From positions 177,001 through 241,000 of the forward strand of contig CAHIKZ030000813.1 of the NCBI GenBank assembly GCA_903632075.3: a stretch of 64,000 nucleotides of DNA. The letters run 5' to 3'. How positions within the stretch are numbered: position 1 is the first letter of the stretch; each line of letters starts with the position of its first letter. Below, piece after piece: positions 33,513-48,718 of this stretch. The notes beneath the pieces are model-generated. The model had not been told where the DNA came from. It did not search any database and saw nothing but the letters and a program-made list of their open reading frames with translations. The DNA comes from Acanthosepion pharaonis. Taxonomy: Eukaryota; Mollusca; Cephalopoda; Sepiida; Sepiidae. The position numbers and the translations under genes were made by a program.

Positions 33513-33720
33513 ATATTTACATTGTTCGGGCTGTTCTCATCTTTATTGTCATGTTCACGTTTCGAACGTTTTACGCTCCGGCCTTCTTCAGGTGATATAC
33601 GGTGAAATTTTGAAGTGAACCCTATCTTTAGTTCACGGAGGTAGATTGTTCTAGTTCCACATATAACCTAATTTATTAAGAGATACAAAGGAAAGGTAAT
33701 TTTGGAGAGTCATGATCGCC
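33513..33720 (-). repeat. Dispersed element end related to the 88-bp satellite
   Basis: 33513-33558 matches the centre of the 88-bp monomer (shared TATTTACATTGTT and CTCATCTTTATTGTCAT). Next to it, on the minus strand, is CTGAAGAAGGCCGGAGCGTA with GAAA beyond, a block that recurs at 62.96-62.99 kb. The motif GGAGAGTCATGATCGCC at 33704-33720 is the same family as the 63-bp array flanks. Confidence 0.7.
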
Positions 33721-34400
33721 AACCTCCTGAAGGCATATGGTACATAGGAGAAGTTATTAAAGTTAACAAAAGTTGGTAAACAGGGAAATATAATTTGAAA
33801 CGTGCCATGCTTTTTCTGGATATCTCACTTTAGTAACTCAACTCACCAATGTTTTGTTCACCTCTGCCGTGGCCAGGTATTGAACTCTTAACTCTTTGGG
33901 TCAAGTCACTGGATTACTACAATCAACGCTTTTATCCATCAGGGAAAAGAGAGGACATAGCTCCCTGTGGGATGAAGCTGAAATAACAAAGAGAGAAACT
34001 CACTGGAAAATATGAAAATTTAAGGAATCAGCATATATGCTAGGCCACAAAAATCTCCTCAGCTGGTAAAGCATAGAAATGAAGACAAAATGGGAATCAC
34101 TAATAGGGAGCGCTAGTGAAAAGCATTGAATAGAAATAAAATTGCAATTTGAGTTCTGGTAAAAACGGTCACTGAGATATTAGGTTTATAAAATCCAAAA
34201 TTCATTCAACAGGTCCATTGGATAAAAGTGTTGATTGAAGTAAACAAGTCTTGAGTACAATACATGGCAATAGCAGAGGAGAATCCAAAGTAGAAGAGTG
34301 TTCTTAATAAAAAAAAGATAAGAGCAAATGATATAGCCAGAAAGGCATAGCACGTTGAAAAAGAATAGTCAACACATAAAGTGTTCAGTTGAAAATTCCA
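33721..34400. other. No gene recognised
   Basis: Unique-looking A/T-rich sequence between an element end and the 88-bp satellite. I found nothing to annotate. Confidence 0.5.
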
Positions 34401-37400
34401 GCAGAAATAATCGGAAGCATATAACAGCTGAAATGATATAAATATGAAATACGGATGAGGAAAATATTGAAAATACTGAAGTAGTTACAGTGCCTCATCT
34501 CAGAAATATAGACTGTGAATGTGGCAATAAAGACGATGACATCAATCCGAACAATGTAAATAGTGTAAATATTTAAATACCTCATATCAGAAATATAGAC
34601 TGTGAATATGACAATAAAGATGAGGACAACAGTCTGAACAATGTAAATAGTGTAAATAGTTACAATACCTCATCTCAGAAATATAGACTGTGAATATGAC
34701 AATAAAGATGAGGATAACAGTTTGAACAAAGTAAATAGTGTAAATAGTTACAATACCTCATCTAAGAAATAGAGACTGTGAATATGACAATAAAGATGAG
34801 GACAACAGTCCGAACAATGTAAATAGTGTAAATAGTTACAATACCTCATCTTAGAAATATAGACTGTGAATATGACAATAAAGAAGGACAACAGTCCAAA
34901 CAATGTAAATAGTGTAAATAGTTACAACACCTCATCTTAGAAATATAGACTGTGAATATGACAATAAAGATGAGGACAACAGTCCAAACAATGTAAATAG
35001 TGTAAATAGTTACAATACCTCATCTCAGAAATATAGACTGTGAATATGACAATAAAGATGAGGACAACAGTCCAAACAATGTAAATAGTGTAAATAGTTA
35101 CAATACCTTATCTCAGAAATATAGACTGTGAATATGACAATAAAGATGAGGACAACAGTCTGAACAATGTAAATAGTGTAAATAGTTACAATACCTCATC
35201 TCAGAAATATAGACTGTGAATATGACAATAAAGATGAGGATAACAGTTTGAACAAAGTAAATAGTGTAAATAGTTACAATACCTCATCTAAGAAATAGAG
35301 ACTGTGAATATGACAATAAAGATGAGGACAACAGTCCGAACAATGTAAATAGTGTAAATAGTTACAATACCTCATCTTAGAAATATAGACTGTGAATATG
35401 ACAATAAAGAAGGACAACAGTCCAAACAATGTAAATAGTGTAAATAGTTACAATACCTCATCTTAGAAATATAGACTGTGAATATGACAATAAAGATGAG
35501 GACAACAGTCCAAACAATGTAAATAGTGTAAATAGTTACAATACCTCATCTTAGAAATATAGACTGTGAATATGACAATAAAGATGAGGACAACAGTCCA
35601 AACAATGTAAATAGTGTAAATAGTTACAATACCTTATCTCAGAAATATAGACTGTGAATATGACAATAAAGATGAGGACAACAGTCCAAACAATGTAAAT
35701 AGTGTAAATAGTTACAATACCTCATCTTAGAAATATAGACTGTGAATATGACAATAAAGATGAGGTCCTCAGTCCAAACAATGTAAATAGTGTAGATAGT
35801 TACAATACCTCATCTTAGAAATATAGGCTGTGAATATGACAATAAAGATGAGGATAACAGTTTGAACAAAGTAAATAGTGTAAATAGTTACAATACCTCA
35901 TCTAAGAAATAGAGACTGTGAATATGACAATAAAGATGAGGACAACAGTCCGAACAATGTAAATAGTGTAAATAGTTACAATACCTCATCTTAGAAATAT
36001 AGGCTGTGAATATGACAATAAAGATGAGGACAACAGTCCAAACAATGTAAATAGTGTAAATAGTTACAATACCTCATCTTAGAAATATAGACTGTGAATA
36101 TGACAATAAAGATGAGGACAACAGTCCAAACAATGTAAATAGTGTAAATAGTTACAATACCTCATCTCAGAAATATAGACTGTGAATATGACAATAAAGA
36201 TGAGGACAACAGTCCAAACAATGTAAATAGTGTAAATAGTTACAATACCTCATCTCAGAAATATAGACTGTGAATATGACAATAAAGATGAGGACAACAG
36301 TCCAAACAATGTAAATAGTGTAAATAGTTACAATACCTCATCTCAGAAATATAGACTGTGAATATGACAATAAAGATGAGGACAACAGTCCAAACAATGT
36401 AAATAGTGTAAATAGTTAAAATACCTCATCTCAGAAATATAGACTGTGAATATGACAATAAAGATGAGGACAACAGTCCAAACAATGTAAATAGTGTAAA
36501 TAGTTACAATACCTCATATCAGAAATAGAGACTGTGAATATGACAATAAAGATGAGGACAACAGGTCCAAACAATGTAAATAGTGTAAATAGTTACAATA
36601 CCTCATCTTAGAAATATAGACTGTGAATATGACAATAAATATGAGGACAACAGTCAAAACAATGTAAATAGTGTAAATAGTTACAATACTTCATCTTAGA
36701 AATATAGACTGTGAATATGACAATAAAGATGAGGATAACAGTTTGAACAAAGTAAATAGTGTCTAAATAATTTAAAAAGTGTAAATAGTTCCAATACTTC
36801 ATATGAGAAATATAGACTGTGAATATGACAATAAAGATGTGGACAACAGTCTGAACATTGTAAAAAGTGTAAATAGTTACAATACCCCATCTCAGAAACA
36901 TTGACTGTGAATATGACAATAAAGATGAGGACAACAGTCCAAACAATGTAAATAGTGTAAATAGTTACAATACCTCATCTTAGAAATAGAGACTGTGAAT
37001 ATGACAATAAAGATGAGGACAACAGTCCGAACAATGTAAATAGTGTAAATAGTTACAATACCTCATCTTAGAAATATAGACTGTGAATATGACAATAAAA
37101 ATGAGGACAACAGTCCAAACAATGTAAATAGTGTAAATAGTTACAATACCTCATCTTAGAAATAGAGACTGTGAATATGACAATAAAGATGAGGACAACA
37201 GTCCAAACAATGTAAATAGTGTAAATAGTTACAATACCTCATCTTAGAAATAGAGACTGTGAATATGACAATAAAGATGAGGACAACAGTCCGAACAATG
37301 TAAATAGTGTAAATAGTTACAATACCTCATCTCAGAAATATAGACTGTGAATATGACAATAAAGATGAGGACAACAGTCCAAACAATGTAAATAGTGTAA

Positions 37401-40400
37401 ATAGTTACAATACCTCATATCAGAAATAGAGACTGTGAATATGACAATAAAGATGAGGACAACAGTCAAAACAATGTAAATAGTGTAAATAGTTACAATA
37501 CCTCATCTCAGAAATATAGACTGTGAATATGACAATAAAGATGAGGACAACAGTCCAAACAATGTAAATAGTGTAAATAGTTACAATACCCCATCTCAGA
37601 AATATAGACTGTGAATATGACAATAAAGATGAGGACAACAGTCCAAACAATGTAAATAGTGTAAATAGTTACAATACCTCATCTCAGAAATATAGACTGT
37701 GAATATGACAATAAAGATGAGGACAACAGTCCAAAACAATGTAAATAGTGTAAATAGTTACAATACCTCATCTTAGAAATATAGACTGTGAATATGACAA
37801 TAAAGATGAGGACAACAGTCCAAACAATGTAAATAGTGTAAATAGTTACAATACCTCATCTTAGAAATATAGACTGTGAATATGACAATAAAGATGAGGA
37901 CAACAGTCCAAACAATGTAAATAGTGTAAATAGTTACAATACCTCATCTCAGAAATATAGACTGAATATGACAATAAAGATGAGGACAACAGTCCAAACA
38001 ATGTAAATAGTGTAAATAGTTACAATACCTCATCTCAGAAATATAGACTGTGAATATGACAATAAAGATGAGGACAACAGTCCAAACAATGTAAATAGTG
38101 TAAATAGTTACAATACCTCATCTCAGAAATATAGACTGTGAATATGACAATAAAGATGAGGACAACAGTCCAAACAATGTAAATAGTGTAAATAGTTACA
38201 ATACCTCATCTCAGAAATATAGACTGTGAATATGACAATAAAGATGAGGACAACAGTCCAAACAATGTAAATAGTGTAAATAGTTACAATACCTCATCTC
38301 AGAAATATAGACTGTGAATATGACAATAAAGATGAGGACAACAGTCCAAACAATGTAAATAGTGTAAAAATAGTTACAATACCTCATCTCAGAAATATAG
38401 ACTGTGAATATGACAATAAAGATGAGGACAACAGTCCAAACAATGTAAATAGTGTAAATAGTTACAATACCTCATCTCAGAAATATAGACTGTGAATATG
38501 ACAATAAAGATGAGGACAACAGTCCAAACAATGTAAATAGTGTAAATAGTTACAATACCTCATCTTAGAAATATAGACTGTGAATATGACAATAAAGATG
38601 AGGACAACAGTCCAAACAATGTAAATAGTGTAAATAGTTACAATACCTCATCACAGAAATATAGACTGTGAATATGACAATAAAGATGAGGACAACAGTC
38701 CAAACAATGTAAATAGTGTAAATAGTTACAATACCTCATCTCAGAAATATAGACTGTGAATATGACAATAAAGATGAGGACAAACAGTCCAAACAATGTA
38801 AAAAAGATGTAAATAGTTACAATACCTCATCACAGAAATATAGACTGTGAATATGACAATAAAGATGAGGACAACAGTCCAAACAATGTAAATAGTGTAA
38901 ATAGTTACAATACCTCATCTCAGAAATATAGACTGTGAATATGACAATAAAGATGAGGACAACAGTCCAAACAATGTAAATAGTGTAAATGGTTACAATA
39001 CCTCATCTCAGAAATATAGACTGTGAATATGACAATAAAGATGAGGACAACAGTCCAAACAATGTAAATAGTGTAAATAGTTACAATACCTCATCTCAGA
39101 AAATATAGACTCAAACAATGAATATGACAATAAAGATGAGGACAACAGTCCAAACAATGTAAATAGTGTAAATAGTTACAATATTTCATCTCAGAAATAT
39201 AGACTGTGAATATGACAATAAAGATGAGGACAACAGTCCAAACAATGTAAATAGTGTAAATAGTTACAATACCTCATCTCAGAAATATAGACTGTGAATA
39301 TGACAATAAAGATGAGGACAACAGTCCAAACAATGTAAATAGTGTAAATAGTTACAATACCTCATCTTAGGAATATAGACTGTGAATATGGCAATAAAGA
39401 TGAGGTCAAACAGTCCAAACAATGTAAATAGTGTAAATAGTTACAATACCTCATCTCAGAAATATAGACTGTGAATATGACAATAAAGATGAGGACAACA
39501 GTCCAAACAATGTAAATAGTGTAAATAGTTACAATACCTCATCTCAGAAATATAGACTGTGAATATGACAATAAAGATGAGGACAACAGTCCAAACAATG
39601 TAAATAGTGTAAATAGTTACAATACCTCATCTCAGAAATATAGACTGTGAATATGACAATAAAGATGAGGACAACAGTCCAAACAATGTAAATAGTGTAA
39701 ATAGTTACAATACCTCATCTCAGAAATATAGACTGTGAATATGACAATAAAGATGAGGACAACAGTCCAAACAATGTAAATAGTGTAAATAGTTACAATA
39801 CCTCATCTCAAAGAAATATAGATGAGGAATATCAAACAATAAAGATGAGGACAACAGTCAAACAATGTAAATATGTATAGTTACAATAACTCATCAATGA
39901 AATATAGAGATGTACAATATGACAATAAAGATGAATAGGATAAAAAACAGTCCAAACAATGTAAATAGTGTAAATAGTTACAATACCTCATCTCAGAAAT
40001 ATAGACTGTGAATATGACAATAAAGATGAGGACAACAGTCCAAACAATGTAAATAGTGTAAATAGTTACAATACCTCATCTCAGAAATATAGACTGTGAA
40101 TATGACAATAAAGATGAGGACAACAGTCCAAACAATGTAAATAGTGTAAATAGTTACAATACCTCATCTCAGAAATATAGACTGTGAATATGACAATAAA
40201 GATGAGGACAACAGTCCAAACAATGTAAATAGTGTAAATAGTTACAATACCTCATCTCAGAAATATAGACTGTGAATATGACAATAAAGATGAGGACAAC
40301 AGTCCAAACAATGTAAATAGTGTAAAAATAGTTACAATACCTCATCTCAGAAATATAGACTGTGAATATGACAATAAAGATGAGGACAACAGTCCAAACA

Positions 40401-43400
40401 ATGTAAATAGTGTAAATAGTTACAATACCTCATCTTAGAAATATAGACTGTGAATATGACAATAAAGATGAGGTCAACAGTCCAAACAATGTAAATAGTG
40501 TAAATAGTTACAATACCTCATCTCAGAAATATAGACTGTGAATATGACAATAAAGATGAGGACAACAGTCCAAACAATGTAAATAGTGTAAATAGTTACA
40601 ATACCTCATCTCAGAAATATAGACTGTGAATATGACAATAAAAGATGAGGACAACAGTCCAAACAATGTAAATAGTGTAAATAGTTACAATACCTCATCT
40701 CAGAAATATAGACTGTGAATATGACAATAAAGATGAGGACAACAGTCCAAACAATGTAAATAGTGTAAATAGTTACAATACCTCATCTTAGAAATATAGA
40801 CTGTGAATATGACAATAAAGATGAGGTCCACAGTCCAAACAATGTAAATAGTGTAAATAGTTACAATACCTCATCTCAGAAATATAGACTGTGAATATGA
40901 CAATAAAGATGAGGACAACAGTCCAAACAATGTAAATAGTGTAAATAGTTACAATACCTCATCTTAGAAATATAGACTGTGAATATGACAATAAAGATGA
41001 GGTCCACAGTCCAAACAATGTAAATAGTGTAAATAGTTACAATACCTCATCTCAGAAATATAGACTGTGAATATGACAATAAAGATGAGGACAACAGTCC
41101 AAACAATGTAAATAGTGTAAATAGTTACAATACCTCATCTTAGAAATATAGACTGTGAATATGACAATAAAAGATGAGGTCCACAGTCCAAACAATGTAA
41201 ATAGTGTAAATAGTTACAATACCTCATCTCAGAAATATAGACTGTGAATATGACAATAAAGATGAGGACAACAGTCCAAAACAATGTAAATAGTGTAAAT
41301 AGTTACAATACCTCATCTTAGAAATATAGACTGTGAATATGACAATAAAGATGAGGTCCACAGTCCAAACAATGTAAATAGTGTAAATAGTTACAATACC
41401 TCATCTCAGAAATATAGACTGTGAATATGACAATAAAGATGAGGACAACAGTCCAAACAATGTAAATAGTGTAAATAGTTACAATACCTCATCTTAGAAA
41501 TATAGACTGTGAATATGACAATAAAGATGAGGTCCACAGTCCAAACAATGTAAATAGTGTAAATAGTTACAATACCTCATCTCAGAAATATAGACTGTGA
41601 ATATGACAATAAAGATGAGGACAACAGTCCAAACAATTAATAAATAGTGTAAATAGTTACAATACCTCATCTTAGAAATATAGACTGTGAATATGACAAT
41701 AAAGATGAGGTCCACAGTCCAAACAATGTAAATAGTGTAAATAGTTACAATACCTCATCTCAGAAATATAGACTGTGAATATGACAATAAAGATGAGGAC
41801 AACAGTCCAAACAATGTAAATAGTGTAAATAGTTACAATACCTCATCTTAGAAATATAGACTGTGAATATGACAATAAAGATGAGGACAACAGTCCAAAC
41901 AATGTAAATAGTGTAAATAGTTACAATACCTCATCTCAGAAATATAGACTGTGAATATGACAATAAAGATGAGGACAACAGTCCAAACAATGTAAATAGT
42001 GTAAATAGTTACAATACCTCATCTTAGAAATATAGACTGTGAATATGACAATAAAGATGAGGTCCACAGTCCAAACAATGTAAATAGTGTAAATAGTTAC
42101 AATACCTCATCTCAGAAATATAGACTGTGAATATGACAATAAAGATGAGGACAACAGTCCAAACAATGTAAATAGTGTAAATAGTTACAATACCTCATCT
42201 TAGAAATATAGACTGTGAATATGACAATAAAGATGAGGTCCACAGTCCAAACAATGTAAATAGTGTAAATAGTTACAATACCTCATCTCAGAAATATAGA
42301 CTGTGAATATGACAATAAAAGATGAGGACAACAGTCCAAACAATGTAAATAGTGTAAATAGTTACAATACCTCATCTTAGAAATATAGACTGTGAATATG
42401 ACAATAAAGATGAGGACAACAGTCCAAACAATGTAAATAGTGTAAATGGTTACAATACCTCATCTTAGAAATATAGACTGTGAATATGACAATAAAGATG
42501 AGGGCAACAGTCCAAACAATGTAAATAGTGTAAATGGTTAAAATACCTCATCTTAGAAATATAGACTGTGAATATGACAATAAAGATGAGGTCCACAGTC
42601 CAAACAATGTAAATAGTGTAAATAGTTACAATGCCTCATCTCAGAAATATAGACTGTGAATATGACAATAAAGGTGAGGACAACAGTCCAAACAATGTAA
42701 ATAGTGTAAATAGTTACAATACCTCATCTTAGAAATATAGACTGTGAATATGACAATAAAGATGAGGTCCACAGTCCAAACAATGTAAATAATGTAAATA
42801 GTTACAATACCTCATCTCAGAAATATAGACTGTGAATATGACAATAAAGATGAGGACAACAGTCCAAACAATGTAAATAGTGTAAATAGTTACAATACCT
42901 CATCTTAGAAATATAGACTGTGAATATGACAATAAAGATGAGGTCCACAGTCCAAACAATGTAAATAGTGTAAATAGTTACAATACCTCATCTCAGAAAT
43001 ATAGACTGTGAATATGACAATAAAGATGAGGACAACAGTCCAAACAATGTAAATAGTGTAAATAGTTACAATACCTCATCTTAGAAATATAGACTGTGAA
43101 TATGACAATAAAGATGAGGTCCACAGTCCAAACAATGTAAATAGTGTAAATAGTTACAATACCTCATCACAGAAATATAGACTGTGAATATGACAATAAA
43201 GATGAGGACAACAGTCCAAACAATGTAAATAGTGTAAATGGTTACAATACCTCATCTTAGAAATATAGACTGTGAATATGACAATAAAGATGAGGTCCAC
43301 AGTCCAAACAATGTAAATAGTGTAAATAGTTACAATACCTCATCTCAGAAATATAGACTGTGAATATGACAATAAAGATGAGGACAACAGTCCAAACAAT

Positions 43401-46400
43401 GTAAATAGTGTAAAAATTTACAATACCTCATCTTAGAAATATAGACTGTGAATATGACAATAAAGATGAGGACAACAGTCCAAACAATGTAAATAGTGTA
43501 AATGGTTACAATACCTCATCTTAGAAATATAGACTGTGAATATGACAATAAAGATGAGGACAACAGTCCAAACAATGTAAATAGTGTAAATAGTTACAAT
43601 ACCTCATCTCAGAAATATAGACTGTGAATATGATAATAAAGATGAGGACAACAGTCCAAACAATGTAAATAGTGTAAATGGTTACAATACCTCATCTCAG
43701 AAATATAGACTGTGAATATGACAATAAAGATGAGGACAAACAGTCCAAACAATGTAAATAGTGTAAATAGTTACAATACCTCATCTCAGAAATATAGACT
43801 GTGAATATGACAATAAAGATGAGGTCCACAGTCCAAACAATGTAAATAGTGTAATTAGTTACAATACCTCATCTCAGAAATATAGACTGTGAATATGACA
43901 ATAAAGATGAGGACAACAGTCCAAACAATATAAATAGTGTAAATAGTTACAATACCTCATCTCAGAAATATAGACTGTGAATATGACAATAAAGATGAGG
44001 ACAACAGTCCAAACAATGTAAATAGTGTAAATAGTTACAATACCTCATCTCAGAAATATAGACTGTGAATATGACAATAAAGATGAGGTCCACAGTCCAA
44101 ACAATGTAAATAGTGTAAATAGTTACAATACCTCATCTCAGAAATATAGACTGTGAATATGACAATAAAGATGAGGACAACAGTCCAAACAATGTAAATA
44201 GTGTAAATAGTTACAATACCTCATCTTAGAAATATAGACTGTGAATATGACAATAAAGATGAGGTCCACAGTCCAAACAATGTAAATAGTGTAGATAGTT
44301 ACAATACCTCATCTCAGAAATATAGACTGTGAATATGACAATAAAGATGAGGACAACAGTCCAAACAATGTAAATAGTGTAAATAGTTACAATACCTCAT
44401 CTCAGAAATATAGACTGTGAATATGACAATAAAGATGAGGTCCACAGTCCAAACAATGTAAATAGTGTAAATAGTTACAATACCTCATCTCAGAAATGTA
44501 GACTGTGAATATGACAATAAAGATGAGGACAACAGTCCAAACAATGTAAATAGTGTAAATAGTTACAATACCTCATCTCAGAAATATAGACTGTGAATAT
44601 GACAATAAAGATGAGGACAACAGCACAAACAATGTAAATAGTGTAAAATAGTTACAATACCTCATCTCAGAAATATAGACTGTGAATATGACAATAAAGA
44701 TGAGGTCCACAGTCCAAACAATGTAAATAGTGTAAAATAGTTACAATACCTCATCTCAGAAATGTAGACTGTGAATATGACAATAAAGATGAGGACAAAC
44801 AGTCCAAACAATGTAAATAGTGTAAATAGTTACAATACCTCATCTCAGAAATGTAGACTGTGAATATGACAATAAAGATGAGGACAACAGCACAAACAAT
44901 GTAAATAGTGTAAATAGTTACAATACCTCATCTCAGAAATATAGACTGTGAATATGACAATAAAGATGAGGACAACAGTCCAAACAATGTAAATAGTGTA
45001 AATAGTTACAATACCTCATCTCAGAAATATAGACTGTGAATATGACAATAAAGATGAGGACAACAGTCCAAACAATGTAAATAGTGTAAAATAGTTACAA
45101 TACCTTATCTTAGAAATATAGACTGTGAATATGACAATAAAGATGAGGACAACAGTCCAAACAATGTAAATAGTGTAAATAGTTACAATACCTCATCTCA
45201 GAAATATAGACTGTGAATATGACAATAAAGATGAGGACAATAGTCCAAACAATGTAAATAGTGTAAATAGTTACAATGCCTCATCTCAGAAATATAGACT
45301 GTGAATATGACAATAAAGATGAGGACAACAGTCCAAACAATGTAAATAGTGTAAATAGTTACAATACCTTATCTTAGAAATATAGACTGTGAATATGACA
45401 ATAAAAAGATGAGGACAACAGTCCAAACAATGTAAATAGTGTAAATAGTTACAATACCTCATCTCAGAAATATAGACTGTGAATATGACAATAAAAGATG
45501 AGGACAACAGTCCAAACAATGTAAATAGTGTAAATAGTTACAATACCTCATCTTAGAAATATAGACTGTGAATATGACAATAAAGATGAGGACAACAGTC
45601 CAAACAATGTAAATAGTGTAAAATAGTTACAATGCCTCATCTTAGAAATATAGACTGTGAATATGACAATAAAGATGAGGACAATAGTCCAAACAATGTA
45701 AATAGTGTAAATAGTTACAATGCCTCATCTCAGAAATATAGACTGTGAATATGACAATAAAGATGAGGACAACAGTCCAAACAATGTAAAATAGTGTAAA
45801 TAGTTACAATACCTTATCTTAGAAATATAGACTGTGAATATGACAATAAAGATGAGGACAACAGTCCAAACAATGTAAATAGTGTAAATAGTTACAATAC
45901 CTCATCTCAGAAATATAGACTGTGAATATGACAATAAAGATGAGGACAACAGTCCAAACAATGTAAATAGTGTAAATAGTTACAATACCTCATCTCAGAA
46001 ATATAGACTGTGAATATGACAATAAAGATGAGGACAACAGCACAAACAATGTAAATAGTGTAAATAGTTACAATACCTCATCTTAGAAATATAGACTGTG
46101 AATATGACAATAAAGATGAGGTCCACAGTCCAAACAATGTAAATAGTGTAAATAGTTACAATACCTCATCTCAGAAATGTAGACTGTGAATATGACAATA
46201 AAGATGAGGACAACAGTCCAAACAATGTAAATAGTGTAAATAGTTACAATACCTCATCTCAGAAATGTAGACTGTGAATATGACAATAAAGATGAGAACA
46301 ACAGTCCAAACAATGTAAATAGTGTAAATAGTTACAATACCTTATCTTAGAAATATAGACTGTGAATATGACAATAAAGATGAGGACAACAGTCCAAACA

Positions 46401-47413
46401 ATGTAAATAGTGTAAATAGTTACAATACCTCATCTCAGAAATATAGACTGTGAATATGACAATAAAGATGAGGACAACAGTCCAAACAATGTAAATAGTG
46501 TAAATAGTTACAATACCTTATCTTAGAAATATAGACTGTGAATATGACAATAAAGATGAGGACAACAGTCCAAACAATGTAAATAGTGTAAATAGTTACA
46601 ATACCTCATCTCAGAAATATAGACTGTGAATATGACAATAAAGATGAGGACAATAGTCCAAACAATGTAAATAGTGTAAATAGTTACAATGCCTCATCTC
46701 AGAAATATAGACTGTGAATATGACAATAAAGATGAGGACAACAGTCCAAACAATGTAAATAGTGTAAATAGTTACAATACCTTATCTTAGAAATATAGAC
46801 TGTGAATATGACAATAAAGATGAGGACAACAGTCCAAACAATGTAAATAGTGTAAATAGTTACAATACCTCATCTCAGAAATGTAGACTGTGAATATGAC
46901 AATAAAGATGAGGACAATAGTCCAAACAATGTAAATAGTGTAAATAGTTACAATGCCTCATCTCAGAAATGTAGACTGTGAATATGACAATAAAGATGAG
47001 AACAACAGTCCAAACAATGTAAATAGTGTAAATAGTTACAATACCTTATCTTAGAAATATAGACTGTGAATATGACAATAAAGATGAGGACAATAGTCCA
47101 AACAATGTAAATAGTGTAAATAGTTACAATGCCTCATCTTAGAAATGTAGACTGTGAATATGACAATAAAGATGAGGACAACAGTCCAAACAATGTAAAT
47201 AGTGTAAATAGTTACAATACCTTATCTTAGAAATATAGACTGTGAATATGACAATAAAGATGAGGACAATAGTCCAAACAATGTATATAGTGTAAATAGT
47301 TACAATGCCTCATCTTAGAAATGTAGACTGTGAATATGACAATAAAGATGAGGACAACAGTCCAAACAATTTAAATAGTGTAAATAGTAAAAATACTTCA
47401 TCTAAGAAATATA
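34400..47413. repeat. 88-bp satellite array (~13 kb, ~148 monomers)
   Basis: The monomer contains AGAAATATAGACTGTGAATA, AATAAAGATGAGGACAACAG and AATGTAAATAGTGTAAATAG. Spacing is 88 bp (for example 37510 to 37598). The left edge is degenerate, the right edge ends at CATCTAAGAAATATAATC. Early variants (GATAACAGTTTGAACAAAG) recur at 34711, 35237 and 35851. From ~40.4 to 43.3 kb, CTTAG/GGTCCACAG and CTCAG/GGACAACAG monomers alternate. A poorly preserved stretch lies at 39.81-39.96 kb. The period is not a multiple of three, so no long frames appear. Confidence 0.97.
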
Positions 47414-47813
47414 ATCAGAGACTTAAAGATTTTGTCAAAAGAAATAAACACTACTGAAATTAACGTTATACCATTTCAGTTATATGGCAGTGGATTCTGA
47501 TCAATCTCCTGCCTGATATTGTAGTGTCTTGAACTAATGGATCTCATGTTCTACACAAATATGCTGGGAATACGCTTGTCTGAATATTTGAGCATCGATG
47601 CAGTTCTGAATATAATTGAATCAAAAATAACTCTTGCATCAGGATGAGATTGTTGAAATTACTTGAGCGCATGATGACGAAAGTTGGTTGGAAATTTTGA
47701 TACTTACAGGACCGTTTGAAAGCAAGTGATATTGAGGAAATCAACACGTAATCTATCTGGCAATTTTGAGTTAACTATTTCCTCACAGGTAAAAAAACAG
47801 ACAAAGCAGTTCG

Positions 47814-47815
<2 letters not shown>
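47414..47815 (+). pseudogene. Decayed LINE fragment right of the satellite
   Basis: 47.64-47.76 kb resembles the 10.4-kb RTE-like segment in frame-broken form (ERMMTKVG then TTACAGGACCGTTTGAA). It ends before a (TA)n tract. Only the general similarity supports this. Confidence 0.35.

Positions 47816-47841
<26 letters not shown>
47815..47841. repeat. (TA)n microsatellite
   Basis: A TA run next to an element end with a hammerhead-like motif on the minus strand at 47885-47922 (CTGATGA and GAAA around a CCTTTAAAAGG hairpin). Confidence 0.9.
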
Positions 47842-47846
<5 letters not shown>

Positions 47847-48394
47847 TAAAAACAGACCACTTTAAGATTCCATGTAATAAATTATTTCACCACAGCCCTT
47901 TTAAAGGACTTCAGATCATCAGACTTCAAAGTCTTGCGCATATGTATACATATATTTCTTCCTCAGTGTTCACTGTTATGTGACAGAGCTATAAATATAT
48001 TTAATCAATATATATAATATCCAACGTCTTTACACGACCTAGACTTTCATGCAGTTCTTGCAATTTTCAGCTGCAGAGCATATTCTGACCATTATGGAGT
48101 TTGCATGATGTTAATGATTCAAAATTTTGTGTTAAATCTTGTTTATTTAATTATTGTTGCCTAAAATATTAGAATTAATTATTTATAATATATGTGAACA
48201 TATATAATTTAATTGGTATATCTATGGTATTTTATGCAAAAAGTGAGTTATCCCCGTTGATATCTTGTTTACTTTTCAATTTAAATATCAATTTAAATAA
48301 TGTTTTTAATTCATCACCTTTTGCACATAAGAAATTTAATGATATAAATTATAAATAATTAATTCTAATATTCACCATTGTCTTCATGTTTCTT
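47842..48394. other. No gene recognised
   Basis: A/T-rich sequence beyond the hammerhead-like repeat end. Nothing else was identified. Confidence 0.45.
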
Positions 48395-48665
48395 GAATGG
48401 ACTTTGAATAGAAGCCAGATTATAAATGTTGGTACGATTACTGAAAGTCTGAATAATCTTTTTCCTCCCACCATTGCTCAGAGAGGAAGTTGACACAAAA
48501 CAGTTTTAACCTGCTCTCTTTTTAGCTGAATAACTCAAAGGGTTTTTCAATGATTCTTACAAAACATGGTGTTGCGATCGCTAAACCTCTTATCTGAAAA
48601 CCTTGAATTTCGTAAGATGGATAATTATGCTGGTATATGATTTGGTGAATTTTGCTGTTACACCC

Positions 48666-48718
<53 letters not shown>

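Noticed and set aside
34400..47413. CRISPR array
   Set aside because: Units are contiguous 88-bp near-identical monomers without unique spacers, in a eukaryote-like repeat context.
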